Program-made: the position numbers and the translations under genes
The notes under the pieces: model-generated
The model's input: the letters and a program-made list of their open reading frames with translations, nothing else
What the model was told of the DNA's origin: nothing
Database searches by the model: none
Assembly: GCA_965242845.1 (NCBI GenBank)
Contig: CBDETC010000002.1
Location: 186,001 to 250,000, forward strand
Length of the DNA: 64,000 bases
Reading direction: 5' to 3'
From: RHLJ01 sp965242845
GTDB taxonomy: Bacteria > Bacteroidota > Rhodothermia > Balneolales > Balneolaceae
Shown: positions 7,941-17,009 of the stretch, piece after piece
How positions within the stretch are numbered: position 1 is the stretch's first letter
Layout: every line of letters begins with the position of its first letter

Positions 7941-8824
7941 CTGCTCAGTCCTTCAAACCACTCATTAATCTTCTTATCCGCTTCCAGAAGAGCTTCTTCT
8001 GTTTCCGGATTTAAATCATCTTCAGAAAGCGGTAAACGGACCGTATCGTTTGCTATCCAGCCTTTATGTTGAAGTAGTGACTTAACCGGGCTTGGACTTG
8101 GGGCGTCAAAAAATAGATCAGCGGATTCTACCCATTCTCCAAATACCTGATCGGTATCACCTTGTAAATGCATATCAAGGAATAGACGGGTTTTTTTAGG
8201 CCATGCATTGGATGCAACAGAAACCAGACCAATAGCCCCTTCTCCTACAAAATCTTTGATTAGGCTATCATCTCCGCAAAATAGTTTGGAACCCGACGAT
8301 GCATCTCTGAACTCTTTGAATTTTTCAATACTCCCGCTCGCCTCTTTTAATCCCATATAATTTGGAAAGGTTTTTTCTAGCTGAGCAGGCACATCCGGAT
8401 GCATATGTATCCCTGTTCTTGAAGGTACATTATAAATCATGCAGGGAGTTTTGGTTTCCCTCATCAATGTACTGAACCAGGCCAGTTGCCCTTCCTTACC
8501 AGGCTTTGCATAAATCGGGTTAACAATTAAAAAAGCGTCAGTACCCACTTCATCAGCATAATGAATCAAATCAATTTGAGCCTCATGATGAAAACCACCT
8601 AAACCAGTCATCATCGGCACGTCAAGGTTCAATAGCTTAACAAATTTGATGATCTCCCTTTTTTCAGAAGCGGTTAGATTCAGGCCTTCCCCGGTACTCC
8701 CCAGTACCAATACTCCATTTCCGGCTTCTTCCTGCTTTTTAAGCAGCGTCTCAAAACTTTCATAATCGATGCTTCCATCTTCCAGCATCGGGGTAACCAT
8801 GGCGGTCCAGAGTGGGGTATCCAT
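7937..8824 (-). CDS. dapA: 4-hydroxy-tetrahydrodipicolinate synthase
   Basis: This 295-residue TIM-barrel aldolase condenses pyruvate with aspartate semialdehyde, the first committed step of diaminopimelate synthesis. It shows the DapA landmarks: TAMVTPML near the start, LGSTGEGLNLTASEK, the active-site tyrosine in MIYNVPSRTG, and the Schiff-base lysine in NYMGLKEASG. It starts three bases after dapB ends and is the last gene of the lysC-dapB-dapA operon. Confidence 0.94.
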   Translation of the reverse strand: MDTPLWTAMVTPMLEDGSIDYESFETLLKKQEEAGNGVLVLGSTGEGLNLTASEKREIIKFVKLLNLDVPMMTGLGGFHHEAQIDLIHYADEVGTDAFLIVNPIYAKPGKEGQLAWFSTLMRETKTPCMIYNVPSRTGIHMHPDVPAQLEKTFPNYMGLKEASGSIEKFKEFRDASSGSKLFCGDDSLIKDFVGEGAIGLVSVASNAWPKKTRLFLDMHLQGDTDQVFGEWVESADLFFDAPSPSPVKSLLQHKGWIANDTVRLPLSEDDLNPETEEALLEADKKINEWFEGLSS

Positions 8825-8827
8825 GAC

Positions 8828-9502
8828 TTATCGCTCCTTTATTACTTTGTCGAATAACTCGCCAAAAGTATGAACTCCATCACTCAAATTCAGATTATTA
8901 ACCAATTGCTCAGCTGCCCAAATAGCACCTTCGGCAAAAATAGAACGATCTAGTGCGTCATGGTTAAGCGTAATCTTTTCACGTTCTGTTGATACGGTCA
9001 ACTCGTGAATCCCATTTACGTCTCCTTCCCTTGCAGAGCTTATTTCTGCTGGCTTATTTAACCATTTTGCCCATGAAATAGCAGTACCACTTGGTGCGTC
9101 TTTTTTATGGATGTGATGTACTTCATGAATATGGAACGAAGGATCATTTAGAATAGATGAACTTTCAGAAATGGTTTGAATGGCATGCCTGATCACATTC
9201 ATCCCCAAACTGAAATTGTTAGCTAATACCCATTTCGTTTGAGCCGATTTTACTTGTTCATCTAAATCCTCCGGCCATTCAAATCCTGTACTTCCCCAGG
9301 CAGCAGGAGTACCTGATTGTAATACTAAATCTAATATCTCAGAAACGGAGTCGCCTGGCACAAAAATGATGAGTACATCTGACTCTCTCAATTTCTCCAG
9401 AGTGGGAGTATTATTTTCATCAAAAGTATAGAGCAGATTCTCCCCAAGCATCTCTACGACTTTAGAGCCTGTTTTACCGGTACCGATTACTGAGATTTTC
9501 AT
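8828..9502 (-). CDS. dapB: 4-hydroxy-tetrahydrodipicolinate reductase, short form
   Basis: This reductase acts after DapA. The N-terminal nucleotide-binding motif GTGKTGSKV is present, and the catalytic/substrate segment HHIHKKDAPSGTA is intact with the paired histidines and lysine. At 224 residues it is shorter than the roughly 270 of the E. coli enzyme, with a compact N-terminal half, which matches the short form seen in Bacteroidota. It lies between lysC and dapA with very small gaps, so the three are surely one transcript. Confidence 0.92.
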   Translation of the reverse strand: MKISVIGTGKTGSKVVEMLGENLLYTFDENNTPTLEKLRESDVLIIFVPGDSVSEILDLVLQSGTPAAWGSTGFEWPEDLDEQVKSAQTKWVLANNFSLGMNVIRHAIQTISESSSILNDPSFHIHEVHHIHKKDAPSGTAISWAKWLNKPAEISSAREGDVNGIHELTVSTEREKITLNHDALDRSIFAEGAIWAAEQLVNNLNLSDGVHTFGELFDKVIKER

Positions 9503-9531
9503 AGCGAAATGAAAAATTTATTGATTAATCC

Positions 9532-10857
9532 TTAATTGATAAATTTTTTATGGAGTAGTCTCACGATCTCCTCTCCTGTTCCTTCTTTCACTAAGAAACA
9601 TACATTATTTGGCGAAGCTCCATGGCAAACAAGACGAATATTGTGGTCATTTAATAAGCTAAATAACTCCCCGCTTATCCCTGAAGTCTGATCTAATCGA
9701 TTTCCTATAAGTGCAACTAACGAAAGATCTTTTTCCACTTCCACATCGCAAAATTCCCTGAGTTTAGTTAACACTTCCTCAGTCAAATCCACTTTATTGG
9801 AAGCTTTAAGCGCCGTGTCTAAAGTCAGTGACACACTTACCTCACTGGTAGTTACCAGGTCCACTGAAATTTTGTGATCTGCAAGGAGTCCAAATAACCT
9901 TGCCAAAAAACCATGCTGGTGAAGCATTTCCAAACTTTTAACGGTTAGTAATGTTTGGTCCTTTCTTAATGAGATAGCTCGGATAGAAGGCTCATCACTG
10001 GCTTCATTTACTACGAGAGTTCCTTGTAAATCAGGCTCTTTACTGGAAGCCACACGTACGTTGATTCCACTTCTCATTGCTGGTTTTAGCGTAGCAGGAT
10101 GCAGAACTTTCCCTCCGAAAACAGAAAGCTCGGCAGCTTCGTCAAAAGTAATTTCAGCAATTGGAACTGCCTCAGGTACGATCCTTGGATCAGTGGTATA
10201 AACACCAGCAACATCTGTCCAGATTTCAAGGGTATCGGCCTGAACAGCTTCTGCAAATAATGCTGCGGAATAATCACTGCCTCCACGCCCTAAAGTGGTT
10301 GTATTCCCAAAAATATCTGAACCAATGAATCCCTGGGTTAGATGGACCTTTTCTTTATCTATTAATTTCGAAGCCTTCTTTGAAATAACTCCTAAATCCG
10401 GAGCCGCCTGATTAAAGGTTGAATCTGTTTTGATCACCTGTCGGGCGTCCAGCCATTCAGCCTGAACACCAGTCTCATTAAGCACTTCCACAAAAATCCT
10501 GGTACTCATCAATTCCCCAAAAGAATACAAGGTGTCTTTCCATCGCTTATCCCTGCCTTGTTTATCCAGGTGCAATCTAAGTTCAGAATACTGAGCATGA
10601 AACTGGCTGGTTAACGCTTCTTTATTCTGCAGTTGATTGATGATATCCAGATGCCGCTTTTCAATATCGAGCAACAATGCTTCTTTCTGAGTAGATGAAA
10701 GCTCTCCATTTTCAAGAGCAACTAGATCATTTGTTGTACCTGAGGTCGCGCTAATTACAATTAGCTTTCTATCCGGATTTTGAGCAACAATAGATGCACT
10801 ATGGCGCATCGCTTCGAGGGTGCCCACACTAGTTCCCCCGAATTTTGAAACAATCAT
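9532..10857 (-). CDS. lysC: Aspartate kinase
   Basis: The enzyme phosphorylates aspartate at the head of the lysine/threonine/methionine pathways. The start MIVSKFGGTSVGT carries the KFGGTS motif, followed by ISATSGTTNDL, GRGGSDYSAALFAEA and WTDVAGVYTTDPRIV. The C-terminal third holds paired ACT domains for feedback control. I place the start at the ATG 10855-10857 because homologues begin directly with this motif. A GTG at 10897-10899 would add 14 residues. It is the first gene of lysC-dapB-dapA, and no homoserine dehydrogenase is fused. Confidence 0.93.
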   Translation of the reverse strand: MIVSKFGGTSVGTLEAMRHSASIVAQNPDRKLIVISATSGTTNDLVALENGELSSTQKEALLLDIEKRHLDIINQLQNKEALTSQFHAQYSELRLHLDKQGRDKRWKDTLYSFGELMSTRIFVEVLNETGVQAEWLDARQVIKTDSTFNQAAPDLGVISKKASKLIDKEKVHLTQGFIGSDIFGNTTTLGRGGSDYSAALFAEAVQADTLEIWTDVAGVYTTDPRIVPEAVPIAEITFDEAAELSVFGGKVLHPATLKPAMRSGINVRVASSKEPDLQGTLVVNEASDEPSIRAISLRKDQTLLTVKSLEMLHQHGFLARLFGLLADHKISVDLVTTSEVSVSLTLDTALKASNKVDLTEEVLTKLREFCDVEVEKDLSLVALIGNRLDQTSGISGELFSLLNDHNIRLVCHGASPNNVCFLVKEGTGEEIVRLLHKKFIN

Positions 10858-10993
10858 GTGTTTTGTGCTGATTTTGCGAGTGAGGTTGAAAATACTCACT
10901 TGCTCAGGAAAAGCCTTGTAAAAGTTTTAGGCTGAACATTCAAAAAAATGGAATGTAACGCATATCTTGACGGCCTAATTTTACCTGCTTTTT

Positions 10994-12199
10994 ATGAGAT
11001 ATCTACTTCCCGTTTTATGTGTTTTGATATTGAGCGTATGTGCTCCAAAAGATGAAACTCTAAAAATTGACACTCTAATTGATTCAATTAAGGAAGCGGG
11101 AGCTATCCCTGATACCAGTGAGCGCAGGCAAGAACTTGATCAAATATGGGAATCACTGGTCTCCAATAATCAGATCCCGTTTACTGAAAGCGAAACAGCG
11201 TTATTTCTGTATCGTGGAGAGGCTGAAACGGTAAGCTGGAATGGGGATTTCAATAGCTGGAGTGGTAATGACCGCGTCAAAACGGATGGAACTAATATTG
11301 AAAGAACAGATATCTGGATGTGGAAGACCTCATTCCCTTCTGATGCACGATTAGATTACAAAGTCACTATAAATGGTGACAACTGGATGCTTGACCCGGT
11401 CAACCCTTACCAACAGTGGAGCGGTTTTGGCCCGAATTCTGAACTAAGGATGCCGGACTGGAAAGAAGAGATTCTGACTGAAGCAGTTCCGGAAATTCCT
11501 ACAGGTTCGCTTTCTGATAATATCCTGATTTATAGTGATGTTATGGAATACCCCATCCATTACCGGGTGTATCTTCCTGTCGGATATGAGAACATGGAAA
11601 CCTTACCTGTTTTATATACTACTGATGGCCAGGAATATTCTGATCCAAAACTAGGTGCTGTCCCAACTGTACTTGACAATCTTATACATCAACAGCGTAT
11701 CACACCCACTATCGTAGTTTTTGTTAGCCCATTGAACCCTGATAATGGTGCAGAAAACAGACGAGCAGAGGAACTTGGCAATAATGAGGCATACCTTTCT
11801 TTTTTTGTTGATGAATTAATCCCAATGATAGAAACAAGCTATAAAGTAGATTCGGATGCTAATTCGAGGGTTATACTTGGCACTTCACTGGGTGGATTAA
11901 ACGCCGCCTTCTTTGCTTTTTCTAGACCTGATATTTTTAATGGCGTTGCAATTCAGGCTCCTGCTTTCTGGTATCGGGAAGAAATTTATGATTTGGCACA
12001 AGACTCAGAAGTGCAACCTGATAAAATATTCATGAGTGTTGGTACTATTGGTGATAACACAGAAGATGCCCGAAAAATGAAGCGCATTTTTGAAAGAAAG
12101 GGCTTAGAGTTCACCTATATGGAGACCAATGAAGGGCATTCCTGGGGCGCTTGGGGAGCGCAGGCAGATGATATCCTGCTTCATTTCTTTGGAAAGTGA
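10994..12199 (+). CDS. Esterase D/enterochelin-esterase-like alpha/beta hydrolase, lipoprotein
   Basis: The 401-residue protein has a short lipoprotein signal (LSVCAP). It is followed by a beta-sandwich domain around residues 60-155 resembling the CBM48/E-set domain of Fes-type esterases (VSWNGDFNSWSG), then an esterase domain. The nucleophile elbow reads LGTSLGGLNAAF (GxSxG) and the catalytic His is in NEGHSWGAW. Relatives hydrolyse siderophore esters, feruloyl esters or simple acyl esters. Substrate is unknown and no siderophore genes are nearby. It is divergent from lysC. Confidence 0.85.
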   Translation: MRYLLPVLCVLILSVCAPKDETLKIDTLIDSIKEAGAIPDTSERRQELDQIWESLVSNNQIPFTESETALFLYRGEAETVSWNGDFNSWSGNDRVKTDGTNIERTDIWMWKTSFPSDARLDYKVTINGDNWMLDPVNPYQQWSGFGPNSELRMPDWKEEILTEAVPEIPTGSLSDNILIYSDVMEYPIHYRVYLPVGYENMETLPVLYTTDGQEYSDPKLGAVPTVLDNLIHQQRITPTIVVFVSPLNPDNGAENRRAEELGNNEAYLSFFVDELIPMIETSYKVDSDANSRVILGTSLGGLNAAFFAFSRPDIFNGVAIQAPAFWYREEIYDLAQDSEVQPDKIFMSVGTIGDNTEDARKMKRIFERKGLEFTYMETNEGHSWGAWGAQADDILLHFFGK

Positions 12200-12200
12200 T

Positions 12201-12269
12201 GGTTGATGTTGGTTAATAGTTATTGGTTAATAGAAAAGACCTTTAACTAATAACTATTAACCAATAACC
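12201..12269. repeat. AT-rich long hairpin made of repeated TTAATAG/TTATTGG words
   Basis: Arms at 12211-12230 and 12244-12263 are complementary over 20 bases with one mismatch, and the flanking GGTT and AACC continue the pairing. The left arm itself contains the word GGTTAATAG twice. It lies just past the stop of the esterase gene, where it could end transcription or protect the message. Similar low-complexity hairpins occur at 19511, 21449, 49604 and 52228. Confidence 0.7.
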
Positions 12270-12315
12270 ATTTTGCCCCTTTTAACAAAACTACCTATTC
12301 TCTCCTCAAAAAATA

Positions 12316-13002
12316 TTGAACGAGTTTTTTGTCGATAGATTTAAGGACCGTCCTACCCGCGAATTAGAGGAAATGCTTCAAGATCCATCAGGTTTTCAGC
12401 CTGCGGCAATTGAATCGGCAAAATATGTTCTAGAAAAAAGAGAGAAAGGTGTAGAAGAGTTTCAGGAAAAGAAGAAGCTATTTGTACCCAAAGAAGATAG
12501 TGAGTCCAGAGGTCTTCTTTCTCGACTAAATACTTCGCTGATGTCTATAGCGGTTTATCAGCTTCTTACCGGGTTATTTATTTTTGTTCTACTATCGCAT
12601 TTTACTTTTAGAAACTTCTTTGTGTCTACAATAGAGATAATCTTTTTCTTGATCTATTTGGCTAATCTCTTTGCTGCGATATTACTATTTAACAAAAAAG
12701 TCTTAGGTATTAGAATATCGATAGTACTACAGTTAATTCATGCAATACATGTTAGTTTTTTTGGATTAGAGATTTTCGCCACCTCACTACTATATTTTGA
12801 TGTGATTATTGAATTTATTGGCCTTGGAGTAAACTTTGGAATTGGAAATATGAGTTACCTATTTACGCTTAGTGCTACCGAGAATTTTATATCAATTAAT
12901 CTTGTATCAGTTTTCGCATTAACTATTCTATTCAACTCTCTTGAGAGAGTAAAAGAAGAAAAATTCGACGACGAACTTTTAAAAGAAAACCAACTTAATT
13001 AA
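12316..13002 (+). CDS. Hypothetical membrane protein with an N-terminal soluble segment
   Basis: This 228-residue protein uses a TTG start at 12316. The first 65 residues are hydrophilic and helical (PTRELEEMLQDPSGFQPAAIESAKYVL). This resembles short regions in uncharacterised Bacteroidota proteins, where a residue list of this type precedes membrane spans. Four or five hydrophobic spans follow from about residue 75. No catalytic motif is visible. It ends two bases before the DUF819 gene and is probably co-transcribed with it. Function unknown. Confidence 0.65.
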   Translation: MNEFFVDRFKDRPTRELEEMLQDPSGFQPAAIESAKYVLEKREKGVEEFQEKKKLFVPKEDSESRGLLSRLNTSLMSIAVYQLLTGLFIFVLLSHFTFRNFFVSTIEIIFFLIYLANLFAAILLFNKKVLGIRISIVLQLIHAIHVSFFGLEIFATSLLYFDVIIEFIGLGVNFGIGNMSYLFTLSATENFISINLVSVFALTILFNSLERVKEEKFDDELLKENQLN

Positions 13003-13004
13003 GA

Positions 13005-14246
13005 ATGGACGCACCTCTTATCACCAATGATGCCATTGTTCTAGGGCTTTTAATGGCTTTGCTAGCTATCATCTTCACTACTTCTCATAGTGATAACCCT
13101 GGATGGAAAAAGTTTTACCGTTTTGTACCCTCATTATTGCTATGCTATTTCATTCCTTCCATTTTTACTACGCTAGGCATTATTGATCCGGATGAGTCCA
13201 ATTTATACTACATGGCGTCCCGGTATCTTCTTCCGGCCAGTTTGGTGTTACTTACACTCAGTATTGATTTAAAAGCCATTATGAAATTGGGTTGGAAAGC
13301 AGTGGCTATGTTTTTCGCCGGGACAACGGGGATTATCATTGGTGGGCCGCTAGCACTAATGATTGTTGGAGCTATCAACCCGGATATCGTAGCTGGAGCA
13401 GGCCCGGATGAAGTTTGGAGAGGACTATCAACGGTTGCGGGTAGCTGGATTGGAGGTGGGGCTAACCAAACTGCGATGTACGAAATCTTCCAGCCTAGCG
13501 ACACCTTGTTTAGTGCAATGATTACTGTGGATATTATTGTGGCTAATATCTGGATGGCTTTTATCCTTTATGGCGCCGGTATGAGTAAAACGGTAGACCG
13601 GTGGTTCAAAGCAGATGCCTCTGCCATTGAGGAATTGAAAAAAACGGTAGCTGACTATCAGGCCAGTATTGCTAAAGTTCCAACGATGGTCGATTTCACT
13701 AAAATTGCAGCCGTAGCTTTTGTTATTACTGCTCTGGGACATTTGGCTGGTGATACCATTGGCCCATGGGTAAGTGAAAACTCGGAAACACTGAGCAGGC
13801 TTAGCCTAAATTCAGCCTTCTTCTGGATTGTAGTTGTCGCTACTCTTGGTGGTTTTGCGATGTCGTTTACAAATTTAAGATCATTGGAAGGTGCAGGAGC
13901 CTCAAAAATCGGGAGTGTATTTCTCTATATCCTGGTAATGACTATCGGAATGAAAATGGATTTAGGAGCTTTTGTCGATGTACCTGGCTTCTTCATTATT
14001 GGGTTTGTGTGGATCATCATCCACGTCATCATTCTCCTTGGAGTAGGAAAACTAATTAAAGCTCCTTTCTTCTTTACGGCTGTAGGTAGCCAGGCTAATG
14101 TAGGTGGAGCAGCGTCTGCTCCTATTGTTGCCTCTGCCTTTTCTCCATCACTGGCACCAGTAGGTGTTTTATTAGCGGTGCTGGGATATGGAGTCGGTAC
14201 CTTTGGAGCCTATTTATGTGCATTAATTATGCAAGGGATTTCCTGA
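13005..14246 (+). CDS. DUF819-family integral membrane transporter
   Basis: The 413-residue protein has about eleven membrane spans and the DUF819 (YjcL-type) hallmarks: two glycine-rich repeats, GSWIGGGANQTAMYEIF in the first half and GSQANVGGAASAPIVASAF in the second, consistent with an inverted-repeat transporter. LTLSIDLKAIMKLG and GMKMDLGAF are also typical. Transport substrates of the family are not firmly established. The gene follows the hypothetical membrane protein by two bases. Confidence 0.88.
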   Translation: MDAPLITNDAIVLGLLMALLAIIFTTSHSDNPGWKKFYRFVPSLLLCYFIPSIFTTLGIIDPDESNLYYMASRYLLPASLVLLTLSIDLKAIMKLGWKAVAMFFAGTTGIIIGGPLALMIVGAINPDIVAGAGPDEVWRGLSTVAGSWIGGGANQTAMYEIFQPSDTLFSAMITVDIIVANIWMAFILYGAGMSKTVDRWFKADASAIEELKKTVADYQASIAKVPTMVDFTKIAAVAFVITALGHLAGDTIGPWVSENSETLSRLSLNSAFFWIVVVATLGGFAMSFTNLRSLEGAGASKIGSVFLYILVMTIGMKMDLGAFVDVPGFFIIGFVWIIIHVIILLGVGKLIKAPFFFTAVGSQANVGGAASAPIVASAFSPSLAPVGVLLAVLGYGVGTFGAYLCALIMQGIS

Positions 14247-14256
14247 TGGGATTTTT

Positions 14257-14316
14257 GTCATTTCGAACATAGAGAGAAATCTAACATTTTAGATGTCTCG
14301 CTTCTCTCGACATGAC
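14257..14316. repeat. GTCAT...ATGAC intergenic hairpin
   Basis: A GTCATTTCGA end and a TCGACATGAC end face each other across 60 bases, with further pairing inside (AGAGAAATCTA with TAGATGTCTCG). This is one of several hairpins in the window with GTCAT ends, and it lies in the gap after the DUF819 gene. Such dispersed hairpins are common in bacteria and may mark transcription ends or be relics of small mobile repeats. Confidence 0.65.
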
Positions 14317-14414
14317 AACCATAAATTTAATAGTGCCACCGAACCTTCTTCAACATTCGGATGTTAGTTCTTTGTATCTTTGACGCATTAGAACTGTAAT
14401 CAACACATCTTCCT

Positions 14415-15569
14415 TTGAAGAGAGCTCTTTTATTCCTGGCCATTTTTGTAATTATTGCATCTGCTACCTACGCTCTGGTAATCATCCCTAATTACTCCGC
14501 CTTTAAAACCCTCTATGACAACAACGATGGCATGAGAGAAGGATACGAATACATTGAGAGTACGTATTCGCTAAAAGCCCTAACCGAATTTTTAGGAGAT
14601 CGCCCCGAATATATCTCCATCGTTTCTTTTAATGTAGATAACCCGGATTCAGGAATTTATTACCAGGCAGATGTGTCCAGAACCATGGGGACTCTCACTA
14701 ATTTCTTTCTGCTATTAGAATATGAACACCAGGTTGAAGAAGGAATCCTTGATCCAAATGAAGTGATTCCTGACCTTGACGAAGTTGAACGATATCTGCT
14801 GCCAGATGTAAGTGAGGAAGCCCACAAAAAATCTTTAGCACTCCTTGAAAAGGAATCAGGAGAACCGATTGTATTAGATGAATTGGTTTCTGCTATGATA
14901 GAAACCAGTGATCTCGCTATTTCGGATTATCTTTGGTTCAGGCTGGGAGAAAGCAATATTTCTTCCCTTATGGAGATGCTGGAACTAACCAGTACTGATT
15001 CTCCCCTTCCCTTTTCAGGATTATATATATCCATACATCCTGATTTGACAGATACATCAGTAGCTTTTTCCGAAAAGGACATTATTGGTTTTGCCAGACA
15101 ACTGGGAGAAGACGCAAGCTATAATGCGAACGTCAAATCTCAGATTACTGAAAACAGATTAGGCCTGAGTTTTATAGAGGAACGTGATGCGCTGGAACAT
15201 TTTCCTCATACTACTGCTCGCGAGATGGCTGGATTGATGGCGAAGCTTCATAAAAATGAATTGATCTCTCCTGAAGTTTCAATGCGGGTAAAAGAAAAAA
15301 TGGGCTGGGTGTTCGAAGGTGGAGCTATTCAACGAAGCTTTGCTGAATATGGAGCCTTGTACGATAACCGTATGGGTATTCTAAGTGGCATCGATTTTGG
15401 CACCTCCGTTTATGATGATCATACTTCTGCTCAAGCTATATTTTTTGATAAGCTACCGGTGGCATTTTGGCTTCATCTTTCCGCAAATCACATGCAGGAG
15501 GATTACCAGCAACGCCTTATTTGGGACCCTGCTTTATATGAAACCACTGTTAATGAGATTTCTAACTAA
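14415..15569 (+). CDS. Serine-hydrolase-like protein of the beta-lactamase (class A) fold, catalytic motif altered
   Basis: The 384-residue protein starts at a TTG and has an N-terminal membrane segment. Its body resembles class-A beta-lactamase-like domains: SGIYYQADVSRTMGTLTNFFLLLEY..., LVSAMIETSDLAISDYLWFRLG, and a late GALYDNRMGIL strand. At the position where SxxK is expected the sequence reads TLTN, and SDN reads SDL, so the usual nucleophile and general base appear to be missing. It may therefore be a binding or structural relative, or the alignment may be off. It is followed after three bases by a small membrane protein. Confidence 0.6.
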   Translation: MKRALLFLAIFVIIASATYALVIIPNYSAFKTLYDNNDGMREGYEYIESTYSLKALTEFLGDRPEYISIVSFNVDNPDSGIYYQADVSRTMGTLTNFFLLLEYEHQVEEGILDPNEVIPDLDEVERYLLPDVSEEAHKKSLALLEKESGEPIVLDELVSAMIETSDLAISDYLWFRLGESNISSLMEMLELTSTDSPLPFSGLYISIHPDLTDTSVAFSEKDIIGFARQLGEDASYNANVKSQITENRLGLSFIEERDALEHFPHTTAREMAGLMAKLHKNELISPEVSMRVKEKMGWVFEGGAIQRSFAEYGALYDNRMGILSGIDFGTSVYDDHTSAQAIFFDKLPVAFWLHLSANHMQEDYQQRLIWDPALYETTVNEISN

Positions 15570-15572
15570 CTC

Positions 15573-16052
15573 ATGAAATACCGTCTTTTTTACCTGATTT
15601 GGCTACTGCCAGCTTATTTGCTCTTTCTTATTATCCAACAGGGATTTGTTTATACCGGCACGATCGATACCTATGAGAATGGTCAAAGTATAGCCGCTGA
15701 TGTACTCGATTTTGATATCAAACAAATCGCTGCTCAGAGTAATGGTTATGTGGTAATCACTTTTCCTGATCCTGATGGAAAAATACAGGAGCGAAAACTT
15801 TCATTATCCGTCCAAATGGCTCAACGTATTATCGATACTGCAGTAATTCCTATTCGCTATAAAGCCGACAGCTTCCAGGATATTGTAATGATCCCAACTT
15901 ATGAACTTCAAAAAAGCACATCGCTGATTAATATGGTTGTGGCTTTTATTGGATGCCTGGCTTTGATATTCGCTTCATTCCTTGCTTCTCGCTATGCTAC
16001 AAAGAAGCTTAAAGAGGGAGAAGCTGAGATTGTTATAGAGCGGGTAGATTAA
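15573..16052 (+). CDS. DUF3592-like membrane protein
   Basis: This 159-residue protein has one hydrophobic span at residues 5-27 and another near 115-140, with a soluble beta-rich part between (GTIDTYENGQSIAADVLDFD, VVITFPDPDGKIQERKLSL). This layout resembles DUF3592-type proteins, whose role is unknown. Its stop codon shares a base with the start of the methylase gene, so translation is probably coupled. I am unsure of the family. Confidence 0.6.
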   Translation: MKYRLFYLIWLLPAYLLFLIIQQGFVYTGTIDTYENGQSIAADVLDFDIKQIAAQSNGYVVITFPDPDGKIQERKLSLSVQMAQRIIDTAVIPIRYKADSFQDIVMIPTYELQKSTSLINMVVAFIGCLALIFASFLASRYATKKLKEGEAEIVIERVD

Positions 16053-16765
16053 TGAGTAAAGGAACTCTTTATCTAATTCCAACTACGCTCGGTAAAACTC
16101 CTGAGAATAATACGATCCCAGAACACACGCTTTCTATCCTTCGTAAACTGGACGTGCTGGTAGTAGAAAACATCCAGACCTCTGTCAAATTTCTTCATTG
16201 GGCCGGGGATACTATTCCTGAATACAAGATTGAGTTTTACCCACTAACGAAGAACACCCCCGACCTTGAAATCTATTCCTTTCTAAAGCCTCTGAAAGCC
16301 GGAAAAAATGTTGGGTTAATGTCAGAAGCGGGCGCCCCCGCAGTAGCCGATCCAGGATCAAAACTGGTGAAAATGGCGCATCAAAATGGGATAAAAGTGG
16401 TTCCGCTTGTTGGTCCGTCTTCTATTCTACTTGCTTTGATGGCTTCAGGATTTAACGGCCAGTCTTTTGCATTTCACGGCTATCTTCCGATCGATGCAAA
16501 GGGACGCAAAAATATGCTGGTACAGTTAGAAGGCGAATCCAGAAGACATGATCGAACCCAACTCTTCATGGAGGCTCCTTATCGGAATAACGAAATGCTT
16601 AAGTCGATACTGGAAACCTGCAATCCAGAGACCAGACTATGTGTCGCTACTGACATCACTTTGCCTTCAGAAGATATCCGTTCTATGAGTATCAAAGAAT
16701 GGAAATCGGCTGGAAAGATCGATCTCCACAAACGCCCTACGATTTTCATCCTTTACGGGAAGTAG
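16052..16765 (+). CDS. RsmI-like SAM-dependent methyltransferase (tetrapyrrole methylase fold)
   Basis: The 237-residue protein begins LYLIPTTLGKTP and carries GLMSEAGAPAVADPGSKLV and VVPLVGPSSILLALMASGFN, hallmarks of the RsmI/YraL methylase family. RsmI 2'-O-methylates C1402 of 16S rRNA. This shorter form with TPTTLG instead of TPIGNL belongs to a Bacteroidota paralogue group whose target is not certain, so no gene symbol is given. A bidirectional hairpin and terminator follow. Confidence 0.85.
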   Translation: MSKGTLYLIPTTLGKTPENNTIPEHTLSILRKLDVLVVENIQTSVKFLHWAGDTIPEYKIEFYPLTKNTPDLEIYSFLKPLKAGKNVGLMSEAGAPAVADPGSKLVKMAHQNGIKVVPLVGPSSILLALMASGFNGQSFAFHGYLPIDAKGRKNMLVQLEGESRRHDRTQLFMEAPYRNNEMLKSILETCNPETRLCVATDITLPSEDIRSMSIKEWKSAGKIDLHKRPTIFILYGK

Positions 16766-16783
16766 CTTTTCAAAAAACCCGTC

Positions 16784-16932
16784 AATTGTCATCCTGAGCG
16801 CTTGGTTAGAGAATAGGTTTTTATTTGAGTCGCGAAGGATATCAAGCTCTGAGTTAACCATATTTTCATTTGATACCCTTCGCTATTTAGAACATTCCTT
16901 CAATAGCATCGGGGGAGCTCAGGACGACAATT
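16784..16932. repeat. Large nested GTCATCCTGAGC hairpin element
   Basis: Outer arms of 16 bases (AATTGTCATCCTGAGC at 16784-16799, complement at 16917-16932 with one mismatch) enclose a second inverted pair (GCGAAGGATATCAA near 16832 with TTGATACCCTTCGC near 16871). The whole unit is about 149 bases and could form a branched structure. The GTCATCCTGAG end is shared with the elements at 37249 and 42011. Confidence 0.7.
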
Positions 16933-16948
16933 ATATAATTTCAAGTAC

Positions 16949-16986
16949 AAAAAAAAGCCCCGATTCACATCAGGGCTTAGTTTTTT
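16949..16986. terminator. Bidirectional intrinsic terminator
   Basis: An A-run, the stem AAGCCC (16955-16960) with GGGCTT (16973-16978), and then a T-run form a terminator that works in both directions. It serves the methylase gene on the plus strand and the convergent ankyrin gene on the minus strand. Confidence 0.85.
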
Positions 16987-17009
16987 ATATAGATTGCTAA
17001 CAATAAAAT

